Shown: in pieces, positions 6,866-16,490 of the stretch | How positions within the stretch are numbered: the first letter of the stretch is position 1 | Layout: every line of letters begins with the position of its first letter | Assembly: GCA_031270685.1 (NCBI GenBank) | Contig: JAISXA010000035.1 | Location: 1 to 37,360 of the forward strand | Direction of reading: 5' to 3' | Source: Planctomycetota bacterium | GTDB lineage: Bacteria; Planctomycetota; SZUA-567 | Length of the DNA stretch: 37,360 bases | Program-made: the position numbers and the translations under genes | Notes under the pieces: model-generated | What the model saw: only the letters and a program-made list of their open reading frames with translations | Databases searched by the model: none | Told to the model about the DNA's origin: nothing

Positions 6866-9800
6866 ATGCCCATTATGACCGTTCTGATCGTATCGCTTTT
6901 TGCCGTATGTTTGTGCGCAGCGCCCGCGGAAACCGGCGAAGCGCGCGCCGAACTGCGCCGGCGGGCCGAAAAGATGATTGAAGACGGCCATTACAAGGAT
7001 GCCTGGACGGCATACGAAAGCCTCCTGTCCGATCCCGCCGCCGCGCCCGGGGATATCGAAGCCGATCTCCCGCGTCTCATGAGCCTGATCGGGACGACCG
7101 GCCGGACCGAAAAAGCCGAGGCGATTCTCGACCGGCTTGCGGAGGAACGGGGAGATAGTTGGCGCGTTCTTGCCGCGGTCGCGAGGAATATTTCCGAAGC
7201 GCTTCCCAAGGAGGGCTATTTCCTCGACGGCGAATTCCACCGCCATCGCGGATGGCATGAAAGCGGGCAATTCGGCAATGTCGAGGCACGCGACCGGGTG
7301 GAGGCCATTAACCTCATGCTCCGCGCCGGGGAGCTGCTGGACGCCGGCGCGGACCGCGCCGAGGCGGAGGAGCGGCGGGAATTCCACGGCTGGTTCGCGC
7401 GCATCATCGCGCCGCCGGGGATGCGCAACGAATCATGGCGGCTTACCAATCTGACTCCGCTCGATCCGGCGCCTCCGCCCGATCCGGGACCCGGAATGCG
7501 CCACGGCGGCCGGGGCGCGCCGGGGGCTCCCGTCGACGGCGACGGCGACCCGGTTTTCCACGCCATTCCCGAATCCTGGTCCGCCGCCGGGAACGACGGC
7601 GAACGCTGGCGCTGGGCGCTCTACCGGTCGGCGGAGACGAACGGGCGGGGAAGGGAAGACGCGGATTGGGAATACGCGTCATTTCTCCGCGACCAATTCG
7701 GCGTGCGGACAGTGGACGGCAGGCTCCCCCGGCAGGAAGGCGACGACGCGGCGAATCCGTTTTCCGTCCGCACGCTGGATGAAAACGAGACCATCGCCCG
7801 CCTCGCCTCCGGCATCAGGCGTTTCCGGCTTCCGGAAGACTCCGACTTTATCGCCATTTTCCGGCGCCTGGCCGAAGGACGTGGACTCCGGGCGGAACAG
7901 GCGCTCAAGGCGCTCGGCGATATTTTCGAAAACCGGCAACAATACGTGAAAGCCGCCGCCGCCTGGCGGACGCTCCGGGACCGCCACGGCGCCGGGGATG
8001 CGGCCGGCCGACTCGACCGCATCACCGGGAACAACGGCCGGCTCGAACCGGTTCCGACCCTGCCCGCCGGAACGCGCCCCAAGCTCCCGTTCGTCTTCCG
8101 GAACGGCTCGCGAGTGGAATTCACGGCGCAACGCCTCGACGAGGAGCTGTTCATCGCGGACATAAAAGCCGGGATGCGGAAGGGCGGATTCGACCGCGAT
8201 TTCCATTTCCCCTCCCCCGAGCGCATCGGCTACCGGGTCCTCGAAAAAGGCGGCAGCCGCTACGTCAGGGAAACGACCGCCGAATGGGGCGTCGACCTGA
8301 ATCCGCTTCCGGACCATTTCTCGCGGCGGATCCAGGTTGAAATGCCGTTCGACCGGGCGGGCTGCTACCTGGTTACGGCGAAGATGCGCGGCGGCAACGC
8401 CACCCGGGCGGTGCTGTGGCTTTCCGACCTCGCGCTGGCGCGGAAGACGATGGGCGACCATCAAGTCAATTACGTCGCCGACGCGGTAAGCGGCGAACCG
8501 GTCCCGGGCGCGGCGTTGTCCTTCTTCGGCTACCGAATGCGCCACGATCGGAACCGGCCCGACCTGGAAACGCGCGAATTCGCCGAGACCGCCGACAAAA
8601 ACGGGTTGGCGCTCGTCCCCGCGGTGAAATTCGGGGACTACGCCTGGCTTGCCGCGGCGAAATCCGCCGGCCGTTTCGCCTTCATCGGCTTCAACCAGGT
8701 ATGGCCGATGACTTACGATTCCCTCAACCGGGACGAGAACCGGGTTTCCGCCTTCGTCATGACCGACCGGCCCGTCTATCGCCCCGGCCAGGCCGTGCAT
8801 TTCAAGGCCTGGCTCGGCAGCCATTCCTACGACCAGACCGACGCGCCGCCATACGTCGGCGAGGAGCTGGAACTGGAAATCGACAACCCCATGGGCGAAA
8901 CGGTCCATGCCGGGAAATACCGGGTGGACGAATACGGCGGCATTGACGGCCAGGTTGCGCTTGACGGTTCCGCGCTTCTCGGCCTTTACCGGATCAGGGT
9001 CGGCGGTTATGACGAAATCCACGGTCGCAGGATAGGCATCGACTTGGGACAGGGCGGCTTCCGCCTCGAAGAATACAGGAAGCCGGAATTCGAGGTGACG
9101 GTGAAGGCGCCGGACAAGGCGCTTCTGCTCGGCGACACCGCGAGGATCGGCGTCGAGGCGAAGTACTATTTCGGTTCGCCGGTCGCCGGCGGCGCGATCA
9201 GCTACAAGATAACGCGCACCGTCCAGGCGCCGCCGCCGCTGCCTGCCGGAAAATGGGACTGGCTGTATGGGCGCGGCTACTGGTGGACGGGATACGACTA
9301 TGACTGGTATCCCGGCTGGGGCGATTGGGGAACCCGCCGCCCCGACCCGTCGCCGCTCCCGCCGGCCGGCTTCCCGCCGTTCCGCTTCCCGCCGCCGGAG
9401 CTTGTCGCCGAGGGCGCGGGCGTTCTCGACGCCGGCGGCGAATACCGCATTACCCTGGAAACCGCGCTCGCCAAGGCGGTCATGGGCGATCGCGACCAGC
9501 GCTATACAATCGAGGTCGAGGTCGCCGACCGGAGCCGGCGGGTCGTCGTCGGCAAGGGATCGGTGGTGGCGGCGGCGAAACCGTTCTCGGTTACGGTATG
9601 GGCCGACCGGGGGTATTTCCGGACCGGCGACGACCTGACCGTGAATTTCGCGGCCACGCTTCCCGCAGGCGGCGGCGTGGCGGGCGACGGCGAGGCTGTC
9701 TTGTACAAAATCGCCTACGCCGCGTCCGGCGAGCCTTCCGAGGAAAAAATGGCATCATGGAGGATTTCCTCCGGCGCCGACGGATCCGGCGAAGTGAGGA

Positions 9801-12800
9801 TGCGCGCCGGCGCGCCGGGCCAGTACCGCGTTTCCTGCGCCATCGCCGACGCGGACGGGACGCGGATCGAGGGCGCGGCCATTGTCGCCGTGCGCGGCGA
9901 AAAGGGCGAGGCGGGCGATTGCCGCTTCTCCAGCCTCGAACTGACGCCGGAAAAGAGGGAGTACCGGCCGGGCGAAGTGCTGCGCCTTGCCGTCGGTTCG
10001 GCGAAAAAAGATGCGGTGGCGCTTCTCTTCCCGCACGCCGGGCGTCCCGTCCCCGCCGGGTCGGAAGCCGGGCCGGTGGTGCTGCGGCTGGAGGACGGCC
10101 AGGCCGTTTTTGAAATGGACATCGGCGCCGCCGAACAGCCCAACTTCTTCGTCGAGGCGCTGACCGTTTACAGCGGAAGGATGTACAACGAAATTCGCGA
10201 AGTATTCGTCCCGCCCGCCACGCGGACGCTCAAGGTCGAGGTGACTCCCGATTCGGCCGAATACCGCCCCGGCGCCCGCGCCGAATTTTCGGTGAAAGTC
10301 GAGGACGAATACGGCCGGCCGGTTCGCGGCCAGTGCGTGGTCGCGCTTTACGATCGTTCGCTGGAACATGTCGCCGGCGGCCCGACCGTCGGCGACATCA
10401 GGGAGCACTTCTGGAGCTGGAAGCGGAACTACCGCCCCTCCGCCCGGTCGTCGCTCCTCGGACGGGGTTATCGCGTGCGGGTCGAAGGCGATGGCGATTG
10501 GGAGCCGCTGGGCGTGTTCGGATCGCTTGAAATGGATTGGAACGAAGCGACCGGGGAGGATGCCGTTCCGAAACCGGTGACGGCCGGGGGCATGGTCATG
10601 GAAGACGCGCATGCGCTGTCCGCGCCGCTGGCGATGGGAAGAAACGCCTCTTTCGCCCCGGCGCCGCTGCCGGCGCCGATGGCGGCGGCGGACGGCGGAC
10701 CGGCGGGGCGAATGCCCGGGACCGCCCGCCCGCGGAGCGCGGACGCGGCCGGCGACGGAAAGATGGTGGAACCGGCGCTGCGCGGCGAATTCGCCGACAC
10801 CGCCCTGTGGATAGCCGCGCTTGAGACGGATTCGGCCGGCCTGGCCAGGTTCGGGCTCGCCATGCCGGAAAACCTGGGCGCGTGGAAGGCGCGGGTGTGG
10901 TCCAAGGCCCCGGGAACCAGGGTCGGCGAGGGAAGCGCCGGGACGGTGACCCGTAAAAACGTGATGGTGCGCGTCCAGACGCCGCGCTTCCTCACCCAAA
11001 AGGACCGCGTCGTCCTTACCGCCAACGTGCACAACTACCTGCCGCGCGACAAGGACGCGCGGGTGGAGTTGGAACTCGAAGGCGGATTCCTCGTCCTTGA
11101 GGCGGGTGAAAGTCCCGTCAAAACGGTTCGGATGGAAGCCGGCGGCGAAGCGAGGGTGAACTGGATCGCCCGCGCCGCGCGCCCCGGCGAGGCGGCGGTG
11201 CGGATGAAGGCGCTCACCGACGAGGAGTCGGACGCCGCGGAGATCAAGGTCCCGGTCATCGTCCACGGCGCGCGCCGGGTCGAGAATTACGGCGGCGCGC
11301 TCCGGGAAGGGGAGGACTCGCTTTCCTTCGCCGTGCGTGTTCCGGAGGAACGGCTGCCGGAGCAGTCCGCGCTGCGCTTCGGCCTCTCCCCCGCCATTGT
11401 CTCGACGATGCTGGAGGCGCTGCCCTTCCTCGCCGAATATCCCTACGGCTGCACCGAACAGACGCTGAACCGCTTCCTGCCCGCGCTTATGACCCGCCGC
11501 TGCCTCGAACGCCTCGGGCTTTCCCTCGGCGACATCGCCGGCTCCGGCGAAGCGGCGGACAGGAAGCGGGGTGAGTGGCTGCGCCGCTTCGGCGATCTTC
11601 GCGGCAGGGGCGGGGAACCCGTCTTCGACGACCGGGAACTCGACAAGCTGGTCAAGGCGGGCGTCGAGCGCCTGACCAATATGCGCAACTCCGACGGCGG
11701 TTGGGGCTGGTTCTCCGGCGTCGACGAAGCGAGCTGGCCGCACACCACGGCGGTGGTCGTTTACGGCCTCCTCAAGGCCCGCGACAACGGCGCGGCCGTG
11801 GCGGACGGCGTCATCGAGGGCGGCGTCGACTGGCTGCGGTCCCACCAGGATCGGCGGATCGCCGCCTTGAAGCGCCGGCTTGCCGACAAGGAAAAGCCCG
11901 TCGCTTCCGGGGACAGGGCCGACAATATCGACGCCTTCATTTACCTGGTCCTGGCCGGGCAGGGCCGCCGCAACCCCGAGATGCGCGATTTACTCTATCG
12001 CGACCGGCTCGGGCTGTCGCTCTCCGCGCTGACCATGTTCGCCATCGCCCTGCATGAGGAAGGCGCGACCAGCGCTTTCGACACGGTGTTCGGAAACATC
12101 GGCCAATATGTCGAGCGGGACGAAAGAAGCGGCGGCGCCTGGCTGCGACGGCCATCCTTCGGCTGGTGGCGGTGGTACAACGACGAGATTGAGACGCTCG
12201 CCTGGTATCTGAAGCTCTTGTCCCGGATCGATCCCAAGGGCGGCGACGCGGCGGCGGCGGCGAGGCATCTGGTGCGGAACCGCAAAAACGGCCTCTACTG
12301 GCGCTCGACGCGCGACACCGCCTACGCCGTCGAGGCGCTGTCGGACTATGCGGTCCAATCCGGCGAAGCGGCCCCGGACATGACGGTCAAAGTGTATTAC
12401 GACGACGAACTGGTCATGCGACGCGTCATCAAGCCGGAAAACCTGCTGGACGACAATGTTTTCGTTCTCGAGGGCGCGGCGGTGGAAGCGGGGGAGCATG
12501 TCGTCCGCATCGAACGCGAAGGAACGGGCCGCCTGTACTGCACCGGGAGGCTTGACGTTTTCTCGCTCGAGGACCCGATCGCCGCCGCCGGGGGCGACCT
12601 GTCGGTCGCCCGCGCCGTCCACAAGCTGGAGCGCGACGACCGGACCGGCATCGCCGCGTCGGCGGGCGGCCAGGCCATGGCGCGGACCAGCGTCGGCTAC
12701 CGGCGGGCCGGCATCGCCTCGCCGTTCGAATCCGGCGCCCCGCTCGAGCTGAAACCCGGCGACCTGGTGGAGGTGGAGCTATCCATCGAGGCGGCGAACG

Positions 12801-13099
12801 ACTACGAGTATATCGTGTTCGAGGACATGAAGGCGGCCGGCTTGGAGCCGGTGGAGGCGGCTTCCGGCTACCGCGGCGGCGGGCTCGGGGCCTATGTCGA
12901 GTATCGCGACCAAAAGGTGACCATGTTTGTCCGCGATTTGCCGCGCGGCAAGCACAACCTCTCCTACCGCCTGCGCGCCGAGGTCCCGGGTTGGTTCTCG
13001 GCGCTGCCCGCCTTCGGCGGCGGCATGTACGCCACCGACCTCTTCGCGAACTCGGACGAGATGAAGCTGAAGATAACGGAACCGGGCGCGTTCGAATGA
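6866..13099 (+). CDS. Large secreted alpha-2-macroglobulin family protein
   Basis: A 2077-residue protein with an N-terminal signal peptide (about 1-20, cleavage near CAAPA); no good lipobox is present, so it is probably released into the periplasm or beyond. A helical, TPR-like region (about 25-390) precedes the macroglobulin domains; the MG2 signature TDRPVYRPGQAVHFKAW is near residue 630. A W/Y/P-rich insert lies around 790-850. A low-complexity Ala/Pro/Gly stretch (about 1226-1309) occupies the usual bait position. The thioester motif YGCTEQT is intact, with Cys1529 and Gln1532, followed by the alpha/alpha toroid and a C-terminal receptor-like domain. The family traps proteases: bait cleavage exposes the thioester, which links covalently to the attacker. 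No penicillin-binding protein 1C neighbour is present. ATG at 6866 has GAAGGAG upstream. Identification is firm; the targets are unknown. Confidence 0.95.
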   Translation: MPIMTVLIVSLFAVCLCAAPAETGEARAELRRRAEKMIEDGHYKDAWTAYESLLSDPAAAPGDIEADLPRLMSLIGTTGRTEKAEAILDRLAEERGDSWRVLAAVARNISEALPKEGYFLDGEFHRHRGWHESGQFGNVEARDRVEAINLMLRAGELLDAGADRAEAEERREFHGWFARIIAPPGMRNESWRLTNLTPLDPAPPPDPGPGMRHGGRGAPGAPVDGDGDPVFHAIPESWSAAGNDGERWRWALYRSAETNGRGREDADWEYASFLRDQFGVRTVDGRLPRQEGDDAANPFSVRTLDENETIARLASGIRRFRLPEDSDFIAIFRRLAEGRGLRAEQALKALGDIFENRQQYVKAAAAWRTLRDRHGAGDAAGRLDRITGNNGRLEPVPTLPAGTRPKLPFVFRNGSRVEFTAQRLDEELFIADIKAGMRKGGFDRDFHFPSPERIGYRVLEKGGSRYVRETTAEWGVDLNPLPDHFSRRIQVEMPFDRAGCYLVTAKMRGGNATRAVLWLSDLALARKTMGDHQVNYVADAVSGEPVPGAALSFFGYRMRHDRNRPDLETREFAETADKNGLALVPAVKFGDYAWLAAAKSAGRFAFIGFNQVWPMTYDSLNRDENRVSAFVMTDRPVYRPGQAVHFKAWLGSHSYDQTDAPPYVGEELELEIDNPMGETVHAGKYRVDEYGGIDGQVALDGSALLGLYRIRVGGYDEIHGRRIGIDLGQGGFRLEEYRKPEFEVTVKAPDKALLLGDTARIGVEAKYYFGSPVAGGAISYKITRTVQAPPPLPAGKWDWLYGRGYWWTGYDYDWYPGWGDWGTRRPDPSPLPPAGFPPFRFPPPELVAEGAGVLDAGGEYRITLETALAKAVMGDRDQRYTIEVEVADRSRRVVVGKGSVVAAAKPFSVTVWADRGYFRTGDDLTVNFAATLPAGGGVAGDGEAVLYKIAYAASGEPSEEKMASWRISSGADGSGEVRMRAGAPGQYRVSCAIADADGTRIEGAAIVAVRGEKGEAGDCRFSSLELTPEKREYRPGEVLRLAVGSAKKDAVALLFPHAGRPVPAGSEAGPVVLRLEDGQAVFEMDIGAAEQPNFFVEALTVYSGRMYNEIREVFVPPATRTLKVEVTPDSAEYRPGARAEFSVKVEDEYGRPVRGQCVVALYDRSLEHVAGGPTVGDIREHFWSWKRNYRPSARSSLLGRGYRVRVEGDGDWEPLGVFGSLEMDWNEATGEDAVPKPVTAGGMVMEDAHALSAPLAMGRNASFAPAPLPAPMAAADGGPAGRMPGTARPRSADAAGDGKMVEPALRGEFADTALWIAALETDSAGLARFGLAMPENLGAWKARVWSKAPGTRVGEGSAGTVTRKNVMVRVQTPRFLTQKDRVVLTANVHNYLPRDKDARVELELEGGFLVLEAGESPVKTVRMEAGGEARVNWIARAARPGEAAVRMKALTDEESDAAEIKVPVIVHGARRVENYGGALREGEDSLSFAVRVPEERLPEQSALRFGLSPAIVSTMLEALPFLAEYPYGCTEQTLNRFLPALMTRRCLERLGLSLGDIAGSGEAADRKRGEWLRRFGDLRGRGGEPVFDDRELDKLVKAGVERLTNMRNSDGGWGWFSGVDEASWPHTTAVVVYGLLKARDNGAAVADGVIEGGVDWLRSHQDRRIAALKRRLADKEKPVASGDRADNIDAFIYLVLAGQGRRNPEMRDLLYRDRLGLSLSALTMFAIALHEEGATSAFDTVFGNIGQYVERDERSGGAWLRRPSFGWWRWYNDEIETLAWYLKLLSRIDPKGGDAAAAARHLVRNRKNGLYWRSTRDTAYAVEALSDYAVQSGEAAPDMTVKVYYDDELVMRRVIKPENLLDDNVFVLEGAAVEAGEHVVRIEREGTGRLYCTGRLDVFSLEDPIAAAGGDLSVARAVHKLERDDRTGIAASAGGQAMARTSVGYRRAGIASPFESGAPLELKPGDLVEVELSIEAANDYEYIVFEDMKAAGLEPVEAASGYRGGGLGAYVEYRDQKVTMFVRDLPRGKHNLSYRLRAEVPGWFSALPAFGGGMYATDLFANSDEMKLKITEPGAFE

Positions 13100-13172
13100 C
13101 CTCAAAGAACGCCAAGGTCGACCTGGAAGGGCCGCTTCGGGCTGGGCGTCGAAACGCGACCGCCGTTTTCCG

Positions 13173-15236
13173 CTACCTTGCCTTTCTCCCTCGCTTCCCG
13201 CCCGTTCTCCGCCACCGCCCCTTGCGCGGCGAGGTTCCGCCGCCGTACTCGATCGGCGCCTTGATCTCCAACAGCCGGTCGCGGATGCGTGCGGCATCCT
13301 CGTAGCGCATCTCCGCCGCCGCCGTTTCCATCTCCTCCTGGAGAATGCGGATTTCATCGTCCCGAGTGACGCCGCCCGCGCGGATGGCCTCGCCGAGGGC
13401 GGGAATGTAGATTGAGCGCTCCTCGGACGCGCCGAAAAATTCCTCCAGACCGGTCTCCACCTTTCGCGATACGGTTACCGGAGTTATGTCGTGCTCCTCG
13501 TTGTAGGCGAGTTGCGCCTCCCGACGGCGGGCGGTTTCGTCCATGGTCTTCCGCATGGCGTCGGTGATGCCGTCGCCGTAGAGTATGACCCGCCCTTCCG
13601 TATTGCGGGCGCAGCGGCCGATGATCTGGATGAGGCTGGTGGCGTTCCTGAGGAAGCCCTGCTTGTCCGCGTCGAGGATGACCACCAGCGACACCTCCGG
13701 CAGGTCGAGGCCTTCGCGGAGCAGGTTGACGCCGATAAGCGCGTCGTAGGTTCCGGTCCTGAGGTCGCGGAGAATCTCGACCCGGTCGAGGGTGTGGACG
13801 TCCGAATGCAGGTAGCTGGTCTTGAGGCCGTGTTCGCGGCAATAGGCGTCCAGATCCTCGGCGAGGCGCTTGGTGAGGGTGGTGACCAGGGTGCGCTCGC
13901 CCTTGGCGGCGCGGAGCTTGATCTCGTTCATGATGTCCGGCACTTGGCCTTTCGTGGGGCGGACCTCGACCGGGGGGTCGACGAGGCCGGTCGGTCGAAC
14001 CAGCAGTTCGACCGGCTTGCCGCCGCTCCGCTCGAGCTCGTACAGCGCGGGGGTGGCGGACAGGTAGATGCTCTGCGGCTGGATCGCCTGGAATTCCTCG
14101 AATTTGAGCGGCCGGTTGTCGAGGGCCGAAGGCAGGCGGAAGCCGTGCTCGACCAGCACCTTCTTCCTGGCTTGGTCGCCGTTGTACATGCCCCGGACCT
14201 GGGGCATGGTGACGTGCGATTCGTCGACCACCAACAGCCAATCGCGTTCGGGGAAATAATCGAACAGACAAGCGGGGCGCTCGCCCGGCCGGCGCCCGTC
14301 GAAGTGGCGCGAGTAATTCTCGATTCCCTTGCAGTACCCGATCTCCTCGATCATCTCCAGGTCGTACTTGGTGCGGCTTTCGAGGCGCTGGGCCTCTAGC
14401 AGCTTGTTGTTCGCCTTGAAGTGCGCGAGCTGGCGCGCGAGTTCCTCGTTGATGCCCTCGATCGCCGTCGCCGCCGCGCTCTCGGACAGGACGAAGTGGG
14501 TGGCGGGAAAAATGGCCCGGTGCCGGTATTGCATGCGGATTTCGCCGGTCAAGGCAGCGAACTCCGCGATCCCGGTCACCTCGCCGGAATCCGACATCTG
14601 GACCCGGATGGCGGTTTCGGCGTAGGCGGGCCAGATGTCGATGGCGTCGCCCCGCACCCGGAACGCTCCGCGCTGGAAATCGAAATCGTTGCGCCGGTAT
14701 TCCATGCGCACCAGGCGGGCGAGAAGCGCCCGCCGCTCGACCGGCTCGCCGACGCGGACGGTGAGCGCGATGTCGCGGTATTCCCGCGGGCTGCCCAGGC
14801 CGTAGATGCTGGAAACCGACGCCACGACGACGACGTCCCGCCGCGAAAGGAGCGCGGAGGTGGCGGAAAGGCGCAGGCGCTCGAGATGGTCGTTGATGGC
14901 CGCGTCCTTCTCGATGTAGGCGTCGGTCTGGGGGATGTAGGCTTCGGGCTGGTAGTAGTCGTAATAGGAGACGAAATACTCGACTGCGTTTTCCGGGAAG
15001 AACCGGCGGAACTCGGAATAGAGCTGCGCGGTGAGCGTCTTGTTGTGCGACAGGACCAGAGTCGGTTTTTCCACGTTCCTGACGACATTGGCGATGACGA
15101 AGGTCTTTCCGGAACCGGTGACGCCCAGGAGCGTCTGCGCCGGCTTGCCGGACAGAACGCCCGCGGTGAGCTTTTCAATCGCCTCCGGCTGCTGGCCCGC
15201 CGGATGGTAGTCTGAATTCAGTTTGAAGATGGACAT
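13173..15236 (-). CDS. uvrB: Excinuclease ABC subunit B (UvrB)
   Basis: The 687-residue damage-verification helicase of nucleotide excision repair, close to the usual 660-700 residues. Visible are Walker A GVTGSGKT (38-45), the beta-hairpin region YYDYYQPEAY (91-100) that inserts between strands at the lesion, DESHVTMPQ (helicase motif II), the late helicase motif IGRCARN, and a C-terminal UVR domain (EMETAAAEMRYEDAARIRD) that contacts UvrC. It ends in a short basic tail. The gene starts 18 bases after the end of cmk and is the last gene of a minus-strand run. Its 3' end converges with the macroglobulin gene across 73 bases, where no clear terminator is visible. The start gives the conserved family N-terminus MSIFKLNSDYHPAGQQP. 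Confidence 0.98.
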   Translation of the reverse strand: MSIFKLNSDYHPAGQQPEAIEKLTAGVLSGKPAQTLLGVTGSGKTFVIANVVRNVEKPTLVLSHNKTLTAQLYSEFRRFFPENAVEYFVSYYDYYQPEAYIPQTDAYIEKDAAINDHLERLRLSATSALLSRRDVVVVASVSSIYGLGSPREYRDIALTVRVGEPVERRALLARLVRMEYRRNDFDFQRGAFRVRGDAIDIWPAYAETAIRVQMSDSGEVTGIAEFAALTGEIRMQYRHRAIFPATHFVLSESAAATAIEGINEELARQLAHFKANNKLLEAQRLESRTKYDLEMIEEIGYCKGIENYSRHFDGRRPGERPACLFDYFPERDWLLVVDESHVTMPQVRGMYNGDQARKKVLVEHGFRLPSALDNRPLKFEEFQAIQPQSIYLSATPALYELERSGGKPVELLVRPTGLVDPPVEVRPTKGQVPDIMNEIKLRAAKGERTLVTTLTKRLAEDLDAYCREHGLKTSYLHSDVHTLDRVEILRDLRTGTYDALIGVNLLREGLDLPEVSLVVILDADKQGFLRNATSLIQIIGRCARNTEGRVILYGDGITDAMRKTMDETARRREAQLAYNEEHDITPVTVSRKVETGLEEFFGASEERSIYIPALGEAIRAGGVTRDDEIRILQEEMETAAAEMRYEDAARIRDRLLEIKAPIEYGGGTSPRKGRWRRTGGKRGRKAR

Positions 15237-15254
15237 GGGGCGAAATCGATTCCC

Positions 15255-15938
15255 TCATATGTTGGACCCGTCGATGCGGGACAGGACCGCCGCCGCCGCT
15301 TCCTCCAATCCCATCCCGCCGGTGTCGAGGTAGGCGATGCCGTCGCCGGCCAGCGCCCGGTCGCGCGCGTCCTTCAGCGGGCCGACCGCGAAATCCGCTT
15401 CGTCGCGCGCCGCCAGGTCGCGGACAACGTCTTCGAGCGCGACTCCGCGCCCGGTCGCCGCCAGTTCGTCGAAGCGGCGGCGCGCCCGCTCCGCGACGGG
15501 CGCGGTAAGAAAAAACTTCCATTTCGCCTCCGGAAGCGCCGCCGTGCCGATGTCCCGACCCTCCATCACCACCGGGCGGGTCCGGGCGATGGCGCGCTGG
15601 CGGTCCACCAGGATTTCCCGGAGCGCCGGAATCCTGGCGATGTGCCTGATGTTTTCCGTCACCTTCGGATCGCGGATCGCCGCGGAAACGTCCTCGCCGT
15701 CCAGCGCGATCCGCGTTCCCGACGCGTCGAAGGCGAGTGCGGAGTCGCGAAGCGCTCCGGCGAGCGCGTCCGCGTCCGCGAGATCGACGCCAAGGCGGAG
15801 CGCCTTGAGGGTGAACGCGCGGTACATGGCGCCGCTGTCGACGAACAGCCAGCCCTTGGCCTCGGCGACCCGCCGCGCCACCGAGGATTTTCCCGCCCCG
15901 GCGGGGCCGTCGATGGCGACCGCGAGCATGTCGCCCAT
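15255..15938 (-). CDS. cmk: Cytidylate kinase
   Basis: A 227-residue kinase that phosphorylates CMP and dCMP with ATP in pyrimidine nucleotide metabolism. It begins LAVAIDGPAGAGKSS, with the P-loop at 11-18, followed by the family signature FVDSGAMYRA, a REILVDRQR segment, and VMEGRDIGTAALP, the conserved mid-protein motif of bacterial cmk. The C-terminal part AVGPLKDARD followed by IAYLDTGGMGLEEAAAAV corresponds to the usual alanine-rich ending. The start lies one base after the stop of rpiB with GGAAG just upstream, which suggests translational coupling. The length agrees with the family. Confidence 0.96.
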   Translation of the reverse strand: MGDMLAVAIDGPAGAGKSSVARRVAEAKGWLFVDSGAMYRAFTLKALRLGVDLADADALAGALRDSALAFDASGTRIALDGEDVSAAIRDPKVTENIRHIARIPALREILVDRQRAIARTRPVVMEGRDIGTAALPEAKWKFFLTAPVAERARRRFDELAATGRGVALEDVVRDLAARDEADFAVGPLKDARDRALAGDGIAYLDTGGMGLEEAAAAVLSRIDGSNI

Positions 15939-15939
15939 G

Positions 15940-16389
15940 TCAGCTTCCGTCCGGATGGTCGATCTTGCGGATGCGGCGCCGATGCCGCTCGTCGCCGGAG
16001 AAGGGCGTGGACAGCCAGGCTTCCAGTATCTTCTCGTGCGGATCGACCGGCGCCGCGCGGCCGGGCATGGTCAGGATGTTCGAATCGTTGTGTTCGCGGG
16101 CGAGCCTGGCGAATTCGACGCTGAGGCACAGCGCGGCGCGGACGCCGGCGTGGCGGTTGGCGGCGTAGGTCATGCCGTGACCGGCGCCGCAAAGCAGCAC
16201 CGCCCGGGGAAATACCCCCTTCGCGACCGCGTCGGCGACGGGGTGCGCGACGTCGGGATAATCGCCCGTGCCGTCCTTCACCCTGGTGAAGTCCTCCACG
16301 TCGTAGCCGAGTTCCCGAAGCCGTTTTTTCAGGGCCTCTTTGATCTCGAAGGCGGCGTGATCGGACCCGATGGCGATTTTTTCTCCCAT
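15940..16389 (-). CDS. rpiB: Ribose 5-phosphate isomerase B
   Basis: A 149-residue RpiB/LacAB-family sugar-phosphate isomerase interconverting ribose 5-phosphate and ribulose 5-phosphate in the pentose phosphate pathway. It has the phosphate-binding N-terminus IAIGSDHAAFEIK, the active-site cysteine region LLCGAGHGM (Cys67), and REHNDSNIL with the conserved His-Asn. Allose 6-phosphate isomerases share this fold, so substrate range is not settled by sequence. It is followed by cmk with a one-base gap. The 101 bases upstream separate it from the WaaY-like gene and contain a weak promoter-like pair (TTGGGG, 17 bases, CATATT), so partial independence from the upstream genes is possible. Confidence 0.95.
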   Translation of the reverse strand: MGEKIAIGSDHAAFEIKEALKKRLRELGYDVEDFTRVKDGTGDYPDVAHPVADAVAKGVFPRAVLLCGAGHGMTYAANRHAGVRAALCLSVEFARLAREHNDSNILTMPGRAAPVDPHEKILEAWLSTPFSGDERHRRRIRKIDHPDGS

Positions 16390-16490
16390 GTCCTTTGTCC
16401 TTTCAGTGCCGGCGGATCATCCCGGCGCGGGTGATGGAATATGGCGGACGCGGCGAACCGCCCCAAGCGGTTATTGTCCGCGACGGGCGG

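Noticed and set aside
7679-9022. 447-codon open frame on the minus strand
   Set aside because: Also antisense to the macroglobulin gene, with no family features or ribosome site.
9755-11845. 696-codon open frame on the minus strand
   Set aside because: Antisense to the alpha-2-macroglobulin gene, including its thioester region. Composition (Arg, Pro and His rich) is typical of a shadow frame.
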